The notes: generated by a model from the letters alone, not told the origin. A DNA stretch of 64,000 nt from Rhizobium tibeticum (GCF_900110205.1 NZ_FOCV01000001.1:310001-374000); one strand, 5' to 3'; shown: positions 26,565 to 36,920, counted from the stretch's first letter. Translations and numbers: made by a program.

Positions 26565-28256
26565 CTATGCTGCGTTATCGACCGCCCATTTTCTGAGGAT
26601 TTTCGCGGCGCGCTCCTCGTTGATCTCGACCATGCGCGCCAGTTTGCGTTCCGGGCCTTCCTTGACGCGGCGGTTGAAGTTGCCATCGTCGTCACCAAGG
26701 CTGAGCAGGTCCTCGGTGCTGTCGAAGCCGAAGTCGGAGCCGAAGCCATCCATGAGCGCGCCACCTGCGCCCGCGCCCGCGGCTGGGGCGAAGTCCGGAA
26801 GTTCGAGACCGGCGCTTTCTGGCGACGTGTCGCCGATAGCCGCCACACCATTGCCCGTCACACTGCGGATCATCGGGCGGACGCCCATCCAGATCACCAG
26901 GAAGGCGACTGCGACGAAGGCGAGCGAATTGATGATGCCTGCAAGGTTGCGGCTCAGCATATCCATCACACGCACGCCGCTACCCGTCTCCTCGAGAAGC
27001 TGGTTCTCCAGGAAGTCCATGGCCGTGACGGTCACGACGTCGCCGCGGTTGGTGCTAATGCCGGCTGCCGATGCGACGATCTTCTGCATCTCGGCGAGAT
27101 AGGCATCGACTTTCGCCTGATCGGCTGGTTCGCCGACCATCTGAGCAATGCGGCCCTTGTTGACGACAACGGCGATGGAGAGCTTGTCGATCTTGTAGCT
27201 GTTGCGCGTCGTTGCAGTCGTCTTGCTGTTGATTTCGTAGTTGGTCTGCTCTTCTTTCTTGTCAGACTTGTCTTGCGATTCCGGACCGGTGGCGCCGCCG
27301 GAGTCGGGCGCTGCCTGCGGAATGTTCTGCTCAACGGTCGTGGCGTTGTCGGACTGCTTCTGCTGCGACTGAGAGGCTTCCTTGGTCGTCCGGATCGAGC
27401 GCTCGACCTTCGATTCCGGATCGTAGGTTGTTTCCTGGATCTGCTGGCTGTCGGTGTTCAATTCGGCCGTGACGCTGGAGCGGAAGTTGTCCATGCCGAG
27501 GAAGGGTGCGAGTGCCTTGTCGATGTTGGATTCAACTTCGCCCTGGACATTCTGAACGATGTTCAGCGAACGGTTCAGCGAACTATTGCTGGCCTCGTCG
27601 CCAGAAGCGAGCAACTGGCCCGCGGAATCGAGGATTGTGACATCGCCGACATCGAGGCCGGGAACGGCCGATGCAACAAGGTGGCGGATCGATGTCGCCG
27701 CATTGCGGCCGGCCGCGGCACTGGCGCGGATCATAACAGAGGCAGTGGGCTTCTGTTCGGCTTTGCGGAAGTTGCCGACCTCGGGCATGACGATGTGGAC
27801 GCGTGCAGAGGTGATGCCCGAAATCGATTGGATCGTGCGCCCGATTTCGCCTTCAAGGGCGCGAACCCGCGTGACTTCCTGCATGAACGAGGTGAGGCCG
27901 AGCGAACCCACATTGTCGAAGAGTTCATAGCCTGCGTTGGCGCTGTTCGGGAGGCCCCGCTCGGCGAGCAGGAGCCGCGCCTTGCCGGTCATGCCGGCAG
28001 GAACCGTGATGCTGGTGCCGTCGCTTCCGACCTGAAATCCGATATTCGCCTCGGCGAGCGCCATGCTGATCTGGTTCAGATCCGGCGTATCAAGCCCGAC
28101 GTAAAGTGTTTCCTGAGCCGGCTTGTTGACCAAAAAAGCTGCCGCCAGGATCAGCACGACTGAAACGACACCCACGCCGGTCAGCGCCAGCAGGCGATTC
28201 CGTCCTAGCGAACTGAAGTTCTTAAAAATTTGAACTAATTGATTTAACAGATTCAT
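26565..28256 (-). CDS. fliF: Flagellar MS-ring protein FliF
   Basis: 563 residues. First membrane helix about 22-42 (LLALTGVGVVSVVLILAAAFLV), the ring-building motifs (RLLLAERGLP, SARVHIVMPE), a Gln/Ser-rich periplasmic insertion (about 280-350), and a second membrane helix about 450-470. The C-terminal FliG-binding tail is RAAKILRKWAVDNAA. It is the base for motor assembly. Separated from cheT by 107 bases, so it may be read through from the che operon or have its own start. Confidence 0.97.
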   Translation of the reverse strand: MNLLNQLVQIFKNFSSLGRNRLLALTGVGVVSVVLILAAAFLVNKPAQETLYVGLDTPDLNQISMALAEANIGFQVGSDGTSITVPAGMTGKARLLLAERGLPNSANAGYELFDNVGSLGLTSFMQEVTRVRALEGEIGRTIQSISGITSARVHIVMPEVGNFRKAEQKPTASVMIRASAAAGRNAATSIRHLVASAVPGLDVGDVTILDSAGQLLASGDEASNSSLNRSLNIVQNVQGEVESNIDKALAPFLGMDNFRSSVTAELNTDSQQIQETTYDPESKVERSIRTTKEASQSQQKQSDNATTVEQNIPQAAPDSGGATGPESQDKSDKKEEQTNYEINSKTTATTRNSYKIDKLSIAVVVNKGRIAQMVGEPADQAKVDAYLAEMQKIVASAAGISTNRGDVVTVTAMDFLENQLLEETGSGVRVMDMLSRNLAGIINSLAFVAVAFLVIWMGVRPMIRSVTGNGVAAIGDTSPESAGLELPDFAPAAGAGAGGALMDGFGSDFGFDSTEDLLSLGDDDGNFNRRVKEGPERKLARMVEINEERAAKILRKWAVDNAA

Positions 28257-28364
28257 TCTGTTCTCGCACGACCGTCACAGACAAAGCAGGCTTATTGCCT
28301 CATTTCGACGATAGATGCCGAAACTTGTGCGAACGTTTCGTGGGACGTGCGAGTGAAACCCGGA

Positions 28365-28757
28365 TCAGAAGAAGTCGAACTCTCCGGCGGCCTTGGCCAG
28401 AGGCTGAACGGTGCCACGATGCATGGCGCCGCCTAGCGCGCGCTGCATTTCGCTGAGCTTGACAAGGCTCAATGCCGTTGCGACATCGACTGCCCAGTCC
28501 TGTGGGATTTCGCCGGTGATGGTGTCGATGAACTCGGCAAGTCCGCGCGTCTTCTGTACGGCAAGATCAATTCCCTGCATGACTTTCATGCTTTCCGGCG
28601 AGTTCAGCAGTTCGGCACCGCCCCCGACTTCGAGGAGCTGTGGCTCGATCCGCTCGATCAGATAGGCGACGTCATGCAGTTCCGAGACGATGCGCATCAG
28701 GACATCGGGCAGGGCCTCGGCGGGGGACGGCTGCTCTGTCATTGCATTCACAGTCAT
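28365..28757 (-). CDS. cheT: Chemotaxis protein CheT
   Basis: 130 residues, helical, and the last gene of the che operon as in S. meliloti. The helix MQGIDLAVQKT contains Asp64-x-x-x-Gln68, the DxxxQ signature used by CheZ-type phosphatases, and the C-terminus ends in an acidic/aromatic EFDFF tail like a CheY-docking peptide. In S. meliloti CheT has been linked to signal termination and adaptation. An alternative start five codons in (MTEQPS) is possible. It lies 17 bases after cheD. Confidence 0.88.
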   Translation of the reverse strand: MTVNAMTEQPSPAEALPDVLMRIVSELHDVAYLIERIEPQLLEVGGGAELLNSPESMKVMQGIDLAVQKTRGLAEFIDTITGEIPQDWAVDVATALSLVKLSEMQRALGGAMHRGTVQPLAKAAGEFDFF

Positions 28758-28774
28758 TAATAACGTCCTCGCCC

Positions 28775-29329
28775 TCAGAAGAATTCGATGCTGGTTTCGA
28801 CAGGTTTCTGCGGAGCGACCGGACGCTGCTCAAGCGCAACAGTTCTCTGCGTTTCCGCACCGGTGAGCGGATATTGTCGAGCCCGTCCGGAGACCGGCCA
28901 GTATTCGAGCTTGCGCCCGTGCTCACCACCGGTGCTTGAGCTGACGACGGGAATGCCTTCATCCTTCAGGAACTGCACAGCAAAGGCGGCGTTCTGTTCG
29001 CCGACATTCGAGAATGTCGAGATCGTCTTCGCCCCACCGAAGATCTTCGCCTCCAGGCGGTCGCGGCGCGCGCCCTGCTTCAGGAGACCGTTGATCAGCA
29101 GTTCCATCAAGTGGACGCCGTAACGCGTGGCATCTCCACCCGTCATCGGCGTGTTTCCTGTCCCCGGCAGGAGGAAATGGTTCATTCCTCCAACGCCTGC
29201 CACGGGATCTCGCAGGCATGCAGCCACACACGATCCAAGGATGGTCGTCAGTACCGCATTCGGATCATTCAGGACCTTCCATTCGCCCTGGATGATATTG
29301 ACGCGGCGGGCTGCAACGTCGAGATTCAT
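28775..29329 (-). CDS. cheD: Chemoreceptor glutamine deamidase CheD
   Basis: 184 residues. The catalytic Cys is in [15 protein letters not shown] and the His in GGMNHFLLP; the Thr follows in [17 protein letters not shown]. It deamidates glutamines in receptor methylation helices. The start overlaps the cheY2 stop by 4 bases. Confidence 0.95.
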   Translation of the reverse strand: MNLDVAARRVNIIQGEWKVLNDPNAVLTTILGSCVAACLRDPVAGVGGMNHFLLPGTGNTPMTGGDATRYGVHLMELLINGLLKQGARRDRLEAKIFGGAKTISTFSNVGEQNAAFAVQFLKDEGIPVVSSSTGGEHGRKLEYWPVSGRARQYPLTGAETQRTVALEQRPVAPQKPVETSIEFF

Positions 29330-29715
29330 TTCAATGCTCCAAATACGGCTTCGATAGCCGCCTTCATCTTCTCGATCGTGAAGGGCTTGGCGAGAACGTT
29401 GTTGGCCCCGAGCTGCGCCGCCTTCGTGACCAGCGCACGGTCTCCCTGGGCCGTCAGGATGATGAAAGCCGCCTTCTTCGTCGCCGGGTTGGCACGGACG
29501 GCCTGAAGGAAGCCGAGGCCATCCATCTTCGGCATATTGAAGTCGGAGATGACAAGATGGTGCGGCTGCTGGGTCATGATCTTCAAGCCCTGCTCGCCGT
29601 CGCCGGCAGCGGTGATCTGCTTGAAGCCGAGCTGGGTCAGCGCGTCGCTGAGCAGCAGTCGACTGGTGACCTGATCGTCGACGATCAAAACTTTGATTTT
29701 CTCTGCTATTGACAT
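29326..29715 (-). CDS. cheY2: Chemotaxis response regulator CheY2
   Basis: 129 residues, a single receiver domain with acidic pair DD (13-14) and phospho-acceptor Asp58 ([12 protein letters not shown]), and Lys in the VLAKPF motif. In the rhizobial system CheY2-P is the main regulator of motor speed, while CheY1 acts as a phosphate sink. It lies between cheB and cheD. Confidence 0.93.
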   Translation of the reverse strand: MSIAEKIKVLIVDDQVTSRLLLSDALTQLGFKQITAAGDGEQGLKIMTQQPHHLVISDFNMPKMDGLGFLQAVRANPATKKAAFIILTAQGDRALVTKAAQLGANNVLAKPFTIEKMKAAIEAVFGALK

Positions 29716-30758
29716 TAGTCGGTTCCTTCCTTTCGGGCGGCTGTCATTCTCAAGATTTCTTCGCCGATGCCACTCAGCGGCAACTGTTGCTCGACGGCAC
29801 CGAGTTCGTAAGCAACTCTCGGCATGCCATAGACCACGCTTGTCTTTTCGTTCTGACCGAGAGTGCGCGCGCCGGCATGGCGCATCTTCAATAGACCGGC
29901 CGCGCCGTCACGTCCCATGCCGGTCAGAATCACGCCGACCGCATTGCGGCCAGCCAGTTCGGCCACCGAATCGAACAGCACATCGACGGACGGCCTGTGG
30001 CCGTTCACGGGATCACGTTCGATGAGACGGCAGCAAGGCGCATGGGCGTTGGCAACCTGCAGATGGCGTTCGCCACCTGGCGCAAGGTAGATCTTACCGA
30101 TCTCCAGACGCGCGGCGTCGGTTGCTTCCTGCACGACCGGCGCACAGAGCCGGTTGAGGCGTTCGGCAAAGCTCTTGGTGAACGTCGGCGGCATATGCTG
30201 CGTGATAACAGTCGGCGGGCAGTTTGCCGGGAATTTCTGAAGCACCGCAATCAACGCCTCGACGCCGCCGGTCGACGAACCGATCGCGACGATCTTGCGG
30301 CCGACGCGGAAGTCGGCAACAGCAGGCGGCGGGGTAGCCGGTGCAGGCTGGGTGTACTGGCGCCGCTGCGAACGGGCAGCGGCCTTTACCTTCTCGGCAA
30401 GATCGCCGAAAGGGCGCGCATCACCGGGAAGCGGCTTGCCGACGCAGTCGAATGCGCCGATTTCAAGCGCCGCCAGCGAGGCATCGGCGCCGCGATGGGT
30501 CAGCGTCGAGACCATGATGACAGGCATCGGACGCAGCCGCATGATCTTCTCGAGAAAGTCGAGGCCATTCATGTTGGGCATCTCGATGTCGAGCGTCACG
30601 ACATCGGGGTTGAGCTTTTTGATGGCCTCGCGCGCCTCAAGCGCATCGCCTGCCTGACCGATGACACTGACCTCCGGATCGGCGCTCAGCACAGCTGTGA
30701 TGAGGCCGCGCATGGTGGCTGAGTCATCGACGACGAGAACTCGGGCTGCCGTGCTCAT
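29715..30758 (-). CDS. cheB: Receptor methylesterase CheB
   Basis: 347 residues. N-terminal receiver with Asp57 ([13 protein letters not shown]), a Gln/Ala/Pro-rich linker (about 130-155), and the methylesterase domain with catalytic Ser in [12 protein letters not shown], His in TQHMPP and Asp in [11 protein letters not shown]. It removes methyl groups from receptors when phosphorylated by CheA. Overlaps cheR by 4 bases. Confidence 0.97.
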   Translation of the reverse strand: MSTAARVLVVDDSATMRGLITAVLSADPEVSVIGQAGDALEAREAIKKLNPDVVTLDIEMPNMNGLDFLEKIMRLRPMPVIMVSTLTHRGADASLAALEIGAFDCVGKPLPGDARPFGDLAEKVKAAARSQRRQYTQPAPATPPPAVADFRVGRKIVAIGSSTGGVEALIAVLQKFPANCPPTVITQHMPPTFTKSFAERLNRLCAPVVQEATDAARLEIGKIYLAPGGERHLQVANAHAPCCRLIERDPVNGHRPSVDVLFDSVAELAGRNAVGVILTGMGRDGAAGLLKMRHAGARTLGQNEKTSVVYGMPRVAYELGAVEQQLPLSGIGEEILRMTAARKEGTD

Positions 30759-31666
30759 GCCTTCCTCCCCACGCCCTTGGTCGTGTAGCGGTAGGTCGTG
30801 ATGCCGATATTGTCGAAGACATGCTTGGCGTCGCCGGAGACGCGCTCGGAATGGCCGATATAGAGATGACCGCCTTCCGGCAGCAGTTCGGCAAAGCGCG
30901 CCCAGATCTTCATTTGCGTCGGCTCATCAAAGTAGATCACCACATTCCGGCAGAAGATGACGTCGAACTTGCCCTTGAACGGCCACTGGGCCATCAGGTT
31001 CAGTTCATTGTAGGTGATCAGACGCTTGACGCGATCATCGACCTGGAACTTCCGCCGTCCTTGAACCTCGACTTCGCTGAACCATTGCTTGCGCATGGCG
31101 GGCGATACCGTCTCCAGCGCGCCTTCCTCATAGGCGCCCGCTCGGGCGATCGCCAGGATCTTCGGGTCGATGTCGGTCGCCAGGATCTTGAAGTCGTAGT
31201 CGGCGACGTTGGGCATCATCGACAGAACGGTCAGCGCGATCGAATATGGCTCCTGACCGTCCGAGGAGGCAGCAGACCAGATACGGACCCGGCCGCCGAT
31301 CTTGGCGCGATGCAGCAGCTCCGGCAGCACATGCTCACGCAGATGCTCGAAGTGATGGTTCTCGCGGAAGAAGCGGGTGAAGTTCGTCGTCAGATGCGAC
31401 AGCATCTCGCGGCGGGGCGCGGCGCCTGCCGGTGAAGAAACGAGCGCGCAATATTCCCGAAATCCGGAGAGGCCGAGGTTACGGATGTGCTTCGAAAGAC
31501 GCGAGTAGACCAGCGACGCCTTTGTCTCGTTCAGGAAGATCCCGGCATCCGAGTAGATCATCGCAGCAATTTCCATGAGGTCGCGGCGCGTCAGCGGATA
31601 TTCTCCGCTCGCCAGCACCTCGTCAGGGCTTCCCTGCCGCGTGTCTCTTGCACTCAGGACATTCAT
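30755..31666 (-). CDS. cheR: Receptor methyltransferase CheR
   Basis: 303 residues. All-helical N-domain, then the SAM-binding domain with [17 protein letters not shown] and [13 protein letters not shown]. It methylates receptor glutamates. Overlaps cheW and cheB by 4 bases at each end. No NWETF-type tether is seen on the encoded receptor IcpA, so binding must occur by another route. Confidence 0.97.
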   Translation of the reverse strand: MNVLSARDTRQGSPDEVLASGEYPLTRRDLMEIAAMIYSDAGIFLNETKASLVYSRLSKHIRNLGLSGFREYCALVSSPAGAAPRREMLSHLTTNFTRFFRENHHFEHLREHVLPELLHRAKIGGRVRIWSAASSDGQEPYSIALTVLSMMPNVADYDFKILATDIDPKILAIARAGAYEEGALETVSPAMRKQWFSEVEVQGRRKFQVDDRVKRLITYNELNLMAQWPFKGKFDVIFCRNVVIYFDEPTQMKIWARFAELLPEGGHLYIGHSERVSGDAKHVFDNIGITTYRYTTKGVGRKA

Positions 31667-32130
31667 GCGGCTTCGCTTTCCGTTTCGGGGAAAATGGCTT
31701 CGAGTTCGAGCAGGCAGATCATGCGCTTGTCGATCGCCAGGATACCGCGAGCGAACTGACGCTGCAGTTCAGATGCGATTTCCGGCGTCGGCTGAACGTT
31801 ATCTTCGGTAACGGTCAGAATATCGGATACGGCATCAACCAGCAGACCCACGACCTTGCGGTGCACCTGAGCCACGATAATGACGTGTCGCGCCGTCGGC
31901 ACGGTTGCCGGCATGCCGAGGCGAGCCGACAGATCGATAATTGGCAACACCGCGCCGCGCAGATTGATGACGCCCTTCATGTAGCCAGGCGAGTGCGGCA
32001 TGGCCGTTGCCGGCGTCCAACCGCGGATCTCGCGCACCGACATGACGTTCACGCAAAATTCCTGATCCCCAATGCGGAACGCGATCAACTCGCGGTCCCC
32101 ATCCTTCAGACTTTTTACGGCATATGACAT
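31663..32130 (-). CDS. cheW: Chemotaxis coupling protein CheW
   Basis: 155 residues, a single CheW domain ([45 protein letters not shown]). It links receptor tips to CheA. It starts 3 bases after cheA. Confidence 0.96.
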   Translation of the reverse strand: MSYAVKSLKDGDRELIAFRIGDQEFCVNVMSVREIRGWTPATAMPHSPGYMKGVINLRGAVLPIIDLSARLGMPATVPTARHVIIVAQVHRKVVGLLVDAVSDILTVTEDNVQPTPEIASELQRQFARGILAIDKRMICLLELEAIFPETESEAA

Positions 32131-32133
32131 CGC

Positions 32134-34401
32134 TTATCCCACCGCCGCCAGCGACACTTCCTGCCTCAACGCTTGACCGCGGGAAGCTCCCACGACCGCG
32201 TCGACATCCAGGATCAGCGCCACGCGGCCGTCGCCGAGGATGGTTGCCGCAGCGATGCCCGGAACGTGCGTGTAGTTCGCCTCAAGGCTCTTGATAACCA
32301 CCTGGCGCTGGCCCTGGATCGCATCGACCATAAGGGCGCGCTGACCGCCGCCTTCGGACTCCACGAGAAGAGCAACGCCTTCGACCGGGTTGGCCTGGGT
32401 GGCACGGAAGTTCAGAATGCGACCGACATCGACCAGCGGGCAGAAACTGTTGCGGATCGAGATCAGGCGATGGCTGGCGCCGAAGGAGTGGATCGCGGCA
32501 GCTTCCGGCTGCAGCGTTTCGACGATCGCCGTCAACGGCACGACCAGCGTCTGGCCGGCGACGGTGACGACCATGCCATCGAGAACGGCGAGTGTCAGCG
32601 GCAAGCTCATCGTGAAGACAGAGCCCTGCCCCGGCCTCGAGGTGATGTTGATGCGGCCGCCGAGCGCCTGGATCGAACGCTTGACGACGTCCATGCCGAC
32701 GCCGCGACCGGAGATGTCAGAGATCTTGTCAGCCGTAGAGAAACCCGGCAGGAAGATCAGGTTGTCGATTTCCTCATCCGTCAGGTTTGCGTCGGACGGG
32801 ATCAGATCGTTGGCGATCGCCTTCTGCTTCACCTTCTCGCGGTTGATGCCGGCGCCGTCGTCGGCCAGCTCGATCAGGATGCGGCCGGAGCGATGCTTGG
32901 CCGTCAGGCGAACCGTGCCCTCGACGTTCTTGCCGGCCGCGGCGCGCTTCTCGGGCGTTTCGATGCCGTGGTCGACTGCGTTGCGGATCATGTGCGTCAG
33001 CGGTTCGGCCAGCTTGTCGATGACCGTCTTGTCGACTTCGGTGTTCTCGCCTTCGGTAATCAGCCGGATCGTCTTGCCGGTCATGTCGGCGATTTCGCGA
33101 ACAATACGCGACATCCGCTGGAAGACCGGCTTCACCGGCTGCGCGCGGATCGCCATGACCGAATCTTGAATCTCGCGCGTGAGCTGCTGCAGCTCTTCGA
33201 GGCCCATGTTGATCGACGACGTTCCGGTCGTGTCGTTTTCGATGACGCTTTGCGACAGCATCGCCTGGTTGATGACGAGCTCGCCAACGAGGTTGATGAG
33301 GCGGTCGACGCGGTCGAGATCGACGCGGATCGTCTGGCCGGCGGCGGCATTGTTCTGGGCGGCCGCGGCAGCGCTCGCAGCAGCGGCGGCAGCGGATTCC
33401 TTCTTTTCGACGCGGGCAGCGGCTGCAGTCATCTGCGTGACGTTGGACGCGGTTTCGGCAGCAGCAACGGCAGCTGCCGCATCGGACTTCGGCTGCTCTG
33501 CCGGCGCTTCCGCAGCACCGTCATCGAGGATCGACAGATCGAAAGGAACCGGGATCATTGGCAGTTCTTCGGAGGCAGAAGCCACGGCGTTTGTCTCAGT
33601 GGCGATGACATCCAGGTCGCAATCCCACTCGGCAAATTCGAAGACCGTACGGACCGCGTCCTCGCCCCTGTCGGTCTTGAGAGTCAGGTTCCAGTAGAAA
33701 TACGCCGCTTCCGGATCGACCTCGTCGAGACCGGGCAACGCGTCCATGTTGCAGTAGCAGCTCATCTCGCCAAGGCGGCTTAGATCACGCAGCAGCAGTG
33801 TTGCGTCGTTGCCCTTGGAATAGAGGTCAGAGCGCGGCTTGAAGGTAATTTCGTATGTGGGCAGATCGGAGCCAGCCTCTTCCTCACCGCTGAAGTCGTC
33901 GAAGGAGAAGGGGATCGGCTGGAAGCCGCTGTCATCGGTGGGCTTAGGCGCCGGAGCGGCGGCGACCGTCACCGGCTTCGCGGCCGGTGCTTCCGTGGCA
34001 GCCGACTGTTTGGGCAGCTCGCCGTTGGCGAGCGCTTCCAGTTCCTTGACCAGGCCGCGGCTGCGGCTTTCATCGACGCTGCCGCCATCGCGGGCGGCGT
34101 TGGTCAGGTCGGCCAGCACGTCTGCCGACTTCAGCATGACCTTCAGGACATCCTGTGTCGGCTCAAGTTTGTTGGAACGAACGCAATCAAGTGTGGTCTC
34201 GAAGACATGCGCGAAAGCGACAAGGTCATCCAGACCGAAGGCGCCAGCGCCGCCCTTGATCGAATGGACGGCACGGAACACCGCGTTGACGGTTTCCGGA
34301 TCGCGATCGCCATCATTCATTTTCAGAAGACCGGATTCCAGTTCGGCGAGCTGCTCCTCGCACTCCTGGAAAAAGATCTCTTTGATTTCGTTCATATCCA
34401 T
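32134..34401 (-). CDS. cheA: Chemotaxis histidine kinase CheA
   Basis: 755 residues. The P1 Hpt domain has phosphorylated His46 (FRAVHSIKGGAGAFG). A response-regulator-binding region follows, then an Ala-rich linker (about 300-345). Next are dimerisation and ATPase domains (MIRNAVDHGIETPEKR; ISGRGVGMDVVKRSIQALGG) and a C-terminal CheW-like domain. It phosphorylates CheY1, CheY2 and CheB. Follows cheY1 by 17 bases. Confidence 0.98.
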   Translation of the reverse strand: MDMNEIKEIFFQECEEQLAELESGLLKMNDGDRDPETVNAVFRAVHSIKGGAGAFGLDDLVAFAHVFETTLDCVRSNKLEPTQDVLKVMLKSADVLADLTNAARDGGSVDESRSRGLVKELEALANGELPKQSAATEAPAAKPVTVAAAPAPKPTDDSGFQPIPFSFDDFSGEEEAGSDLPTYEITFKPRSDLYSKGNDATLLLRDLSRLGEMSCYCNMDALPGLDEVDPEAAYFYWNLTLKTDRGEDAVRTVFEFAEWDCDLDVIATETNAVASASEELPMIPVPFDLSILDDGAAEAPAEQPKSDAAAAVAAAETASNVTQMTAAAARVEKKESAAAAAASAAAAAQNNAAAGQTIRVDLDRVDRLINLVGELVINQAMLSQSVIENDTTGTSSINMGLEELQQLTREIQDSVMAIRAQPVKPVFQRMSRIVREIADMTGKTIRLITEGENTEVDKTVIDKLAEPLTHMIRNAVDHGIETPEKRAAAGKNVEGTVRLTAKHRSGRILIELADDGAGINREKVKQKAIANDLIPSDANLTDEEIDNLIFLPGFSTADKISDISGRGVGMDVVKRSIQALGGRINITSRPGQGSVFTMSLPLTLAVLDGMVVTVAGQTLVVPLTAIVETLQPEAAAIHSFGASHRLISIRNSFCPLVDVGRILNFRATQANPVEGVALLVESEGGGQRALMVDAIQGQRQVVIKSLEANYTHVPGIAAATILGDGRVALILDVDAVVGASRGQALRQEVSLAAVG

Positions 34402-34418
34402 AGGCGAAAATCCTGGGT

Positions 34419-34784
34419 TTAGGCGGTTACGCGCTCAATGGCATCGATCAGCTTGGCAGGGTCGAAAGGCTTGACGATCCAGCCGGTGGCACCTACCTGG
34501 CGCGCGCGGTTCTTCTTTTCCGCATCGCTTTCGGTTGTCAGGACCAGAATCGGGATCGCGCGATATTTGTCGTTGCGGCGAACGCCTTCGATGAAGCCGA
34601 AACCATCGAGGCGCGGCATGTTGATGTCGGTGACGATGACGTCGGGATTGGATTCTTCCAGGACCTCGAGGCCTTCGACGCCGTCTTCGGCCTGGATCGT
34701 CTCGAAGCCCGCATTGTTGAGCGTCACGAGAAGCATGTTCCGAATGGTCCGTGAATCATCCACGGTAAGCACTTTTTTCTTCAT
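34419..34784 (-). CDS. cheY1: Chemotaxis response regulator CheY1
   Basis: 121 residues, single receiver: DD at 9-10, phospho-acceptor Asp53 (VTDINMPRLDGFGF), switch Thr in VLTTES and Lys in IVKPFD. In S. meliloti CheY1 drains phosphate from CheA and CheY2. Overlaps cheS by 4 bases. Confidence 0.94.
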   Translation of the reverse strand: MKKKVLTVDDSRTIRNMLLVTLNNAGFETIQAEDGVEGLEVLEESNPDVIVTDINMPRLDGFGFIEGVRRNDKYRAIPILVLTTESDAEKKNRARQVGATGWIVKPFDPAKLIDAIERVTA

Positions 34785-35077
34785 TGCCGGATCTCCTTAG
34801 CGAGCAGATGGTGGATATCGACACCAATCAGTTGCATGGTTTTCTGAAATGCGTCCGAAGCCTTGCTGAACGTAAAGGCGAGCTTGTCCTGGTCCCAGGT
34901 CTTGGCCGCGGCCATAAGGACCTGCGCGCTCAGTGCACCAACGCGTTCGACTGCAGAGGCATCGATGGCCAGATCGTTGCCGCGCAACGAAGCAAGCTTG
35001 TCGCGAAGCGCGGTCGCTTCGTTCAGATCAAGCACCGCTGACAGGTTCAGCGTCTTCCCAGTTTTCCTTGCCGCCAT
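34781..35077 (-). CDS. cheS: CheS, STAS-domain chemotaxis protein
   Basis: 98 residues from MAARKTGKTLNLSAVLDL, preceded by AAGGAAGAG; the longer frame (from 35122) is not needed. It has the fold pattern of a STAS/SpoIIAA domain (LAIDASAVERVGALSAQVLMAAA). In S. meliloti the 97-residue CheS binds CheA and speeds draining of CheY1-P. Second gene of the che operon, after icpA. Confidence 0.9.
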   Translation of the reverse strand: MAARKTGKTLNLSAVLDLNEATALRDKLASLRGNDLAIDASAVERVGALSAQVLMAAAKTWDQDKLAFTFSKASDAFQKTMQLIGVDIHHLLAKEIRQ

Positions 35078-35140
35078 CAGCTCTTCCTTGTCTCCTGGTT
35101 CCCGCTCAACAAATGTGAGCACGGCTCATATACCGGTTCG

Positions 35141-36754
35141 TTAGTAAACAATCCGCCCTCCGACCGAGGCGACGGGCTGCACAAATCCGAAATCCTCGTC
35201 GTCAGCCACGACATCGGCAGAGCGCCTGACATCGACGGCCGAGGATAACAGCGGCGCGGGGCGCGCGGGCTCAGCGTTTTGCCGGGCAACGCGAAATTCG
35301 CGGATCGTCTGGCCAAGTTCGACGATGACGGCGTGCAGGTCGTCCGCACCTTCGGCAGAACGCGATGCGCAAGCGGCGTTGTCGGTCATCTGCCCGACAA
35401 GGCCCTTGACGTCGGCCGTCACGACATCGAGGTTCGCGGCGTGCTGGCTTGCCTTCGTTGCGACCGCCGCGATCGCCGTGTTGATCTCACTGACCTGACG
35501 AACGATGCTGCCGATCGAATCCTGAGTGCGTCCAACCATCTGCACACCGGCATCCACCTGCGATTTGGTGGCGCTCACAAGCGTCTTGATCTCGCGCGCG
35601 GCGTCAGCGGAACGCTGCGCCAGGGCGCGCACCTCTTGTGCCACGACGGCAAATCCACGTCCCGAATCACCTGCGCGGGCGGCTTCAATGCCGGCGTTGA
35701 GCGCCAGGAGATTGGTCTGGAAGGCAATCTCGTCGATCGCCCCGATGATTTGGCCGATTCTTTCGGCGGACTGCTCGATATCCGCCATGGCGGCAATCGC
35801 GCGTCCAACCACCTGGCCGCTTTCTTCCGCCGCGGCGCGCGTCGAGGCGGCAGCCTGCTCGGCAGCACGACTGCCTGCGGCACCGTGGCGGACGCTTTCT
35901 GAGAGGTCGGCAAGGGCGGCGGCGGCGGAGAGCAGCTGCTGGGCATGGATGGATGCATTGCCGGAAAATTGCTTCGAGGCATCACCAAGCGTCTGCACAG
36001 ACGTTCCAGCCGCCGCTGTCTTTTCGGCAATCGCCTGAAATTCGGACTGGACGACATCGAGCGCGCCGTTCAGCGCCTGCGCGATGTCCCGGTGGGCGCC
36101 GCCTTCCTCAACGGCGGCTCGAACAGTGAGGTCGCGGGCGGCAAGACCATTGATCACATCGGCGAAAACATGCGCGATGTCCGCCTTGTCATTGTTGCGC
36201 TGATCGGCGAGCGCGCGCTGCTGGGCAGCCCGCAAGGCATTGAAACGCAAAGAGACGGCAATCTCGACATCCACCATCACGAGACGAATGATCGCCGACA
36301 TCAGGTCGGAGATTTCTTTGGCCCGACGACGACTGCTCGGCAGGAAGGAGCGGCCAGCCAGTTCGGTCGCAAGGCCGCCGATGACGTGCTCGAGAACGAC
36401 GCCGTGACCCGCGACATGCCAGCGCGGGTCGAGGCCCATCTTGCTTTCGGAATCTGAGAGAACCTTGACGCGCTCGGCATAGAGGCTGTCGAAACGCGCA
36501 TCGGTCAAAACGTCCCAGTGCGAGGCCTGCAAGTCGTGAAGCCGCTCGACCTGACGCTCGCTCTCGAAGTTACGCGCAGCGTCGGGAAACGATTGAAAAC
36601 GCTGGAAAAGATCGCGCAGGCCGGCGGCGAGGTGCTGCTGAAGATCGACACGGTGGCGCCGGACCAAATCACAGTGCTCGGCATCGAGCCCGGCAAAGCG
36701 CAACCGGTCACGCAAGCTGCCTGCCTGCGCTCCTCGAGCCTGATCTGATGGCAT
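35141..36754 (-). CDS. icpA: Soluble chemoreceptor IcpA with globin-like sensor domain
   Basis: 537 residues from MPSDQARG (GGGG upstream). The frame continues to 37000, but that part runs through a regulatory element. No membrane helix is present, so the receptor is cytoplasmic. Residues about 10-170 match a globin-coupled sensor fold (ASHWDVLTDARFDSLYAERV then MGLDPRWHVAGH), but the usual proximal haem His before the IGL/MGL motif is replaced by Glu (SESKMGL). A HAMP-like stretch precedes the signalling hairpin EIAFQTNLLALNAGIEAARAG (about 400-430). First gene of the che operon. IcpA is needed for general chemotaxis in rhizobia; the stimulus is unknown. Confidence 0.9.
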   Translation of the reverse strand: MPSDQARGAQAGSLRDRLRFAGLDAEHCDLVRRHRVDLQQHLAAGLRDLFQRFQSFPDAARNFESERQVERLHDLQASHWDVLTDARFDSLYAERVKVLSDSESKMGLDPRWHVAGHGVVLEHVIGGLATELAGRSFLPSSRRRAKEISDLMSAIIRLVMVDVEIAVSLRFNALRAAQQRALADQRNNDKADIAHVFADVINGLAARDLTVRAAVEEGGAHRDIAQALNGALDVVQSEFQAIAEKTAAAGTSVQTLGDASKQFSGNASIHAQQLLSAAAALADLSESVRHGAAGSRAAEQAAASTRAAAEESGQVVGRAIAAMADIEQSAERIGQIIGAIDEIAFQTNLLALNAGIEAARAGDSGRGFAVVAQEVRALAQRSADAAREIKTLVSATKSQVDAGVQMVGRTQDSIGSIVRQVSEINTAIAAVATKASQHAANLDVVTADVKGLVGQMTDNAACASRSAEGADDLHAVIVELGQTIREFRVARQNAEPARPAPLLSSAVDVRRSADVVADDEDFGFVQPVASVGGRIVY

Positions 36755-36920
36755 TTCCTGCCCCAACGCCTGTCCCCAACCACATGCCGGGCGTGTGCCC
36801 GTCATTAAATCTGTTGCTCCGCGCGGCAGGCACGCTGTGTTGGCTTGCCTCCGGCGGCAGCCGGCGGCCTGAAGCCTCCCGATCAGTAGATTCTGCTTCG
36901 GAGCTGCTTGATGAGATGGA

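Noticed and set aside
27991..28010. Another TCATGCC next to CCGG inside fliF
   Set aside because: It lies in coding sequence, with adjacent sites instead of the 15-17-base spacing, so it is taken as chance.
26454..28163. A 569-codon plus-strand open frame opposite fliF
   Set aside because: FliF is clearly encoded on the minus strand, and the frame starts in the intergenic spacer without a good start.
32173..33783. A 536-codon plus-strand open frame opposite cheA
   Set aside because: CheA motifs on the minus strand explain this DNA fully; the plus-strand frame has no protein-like character.
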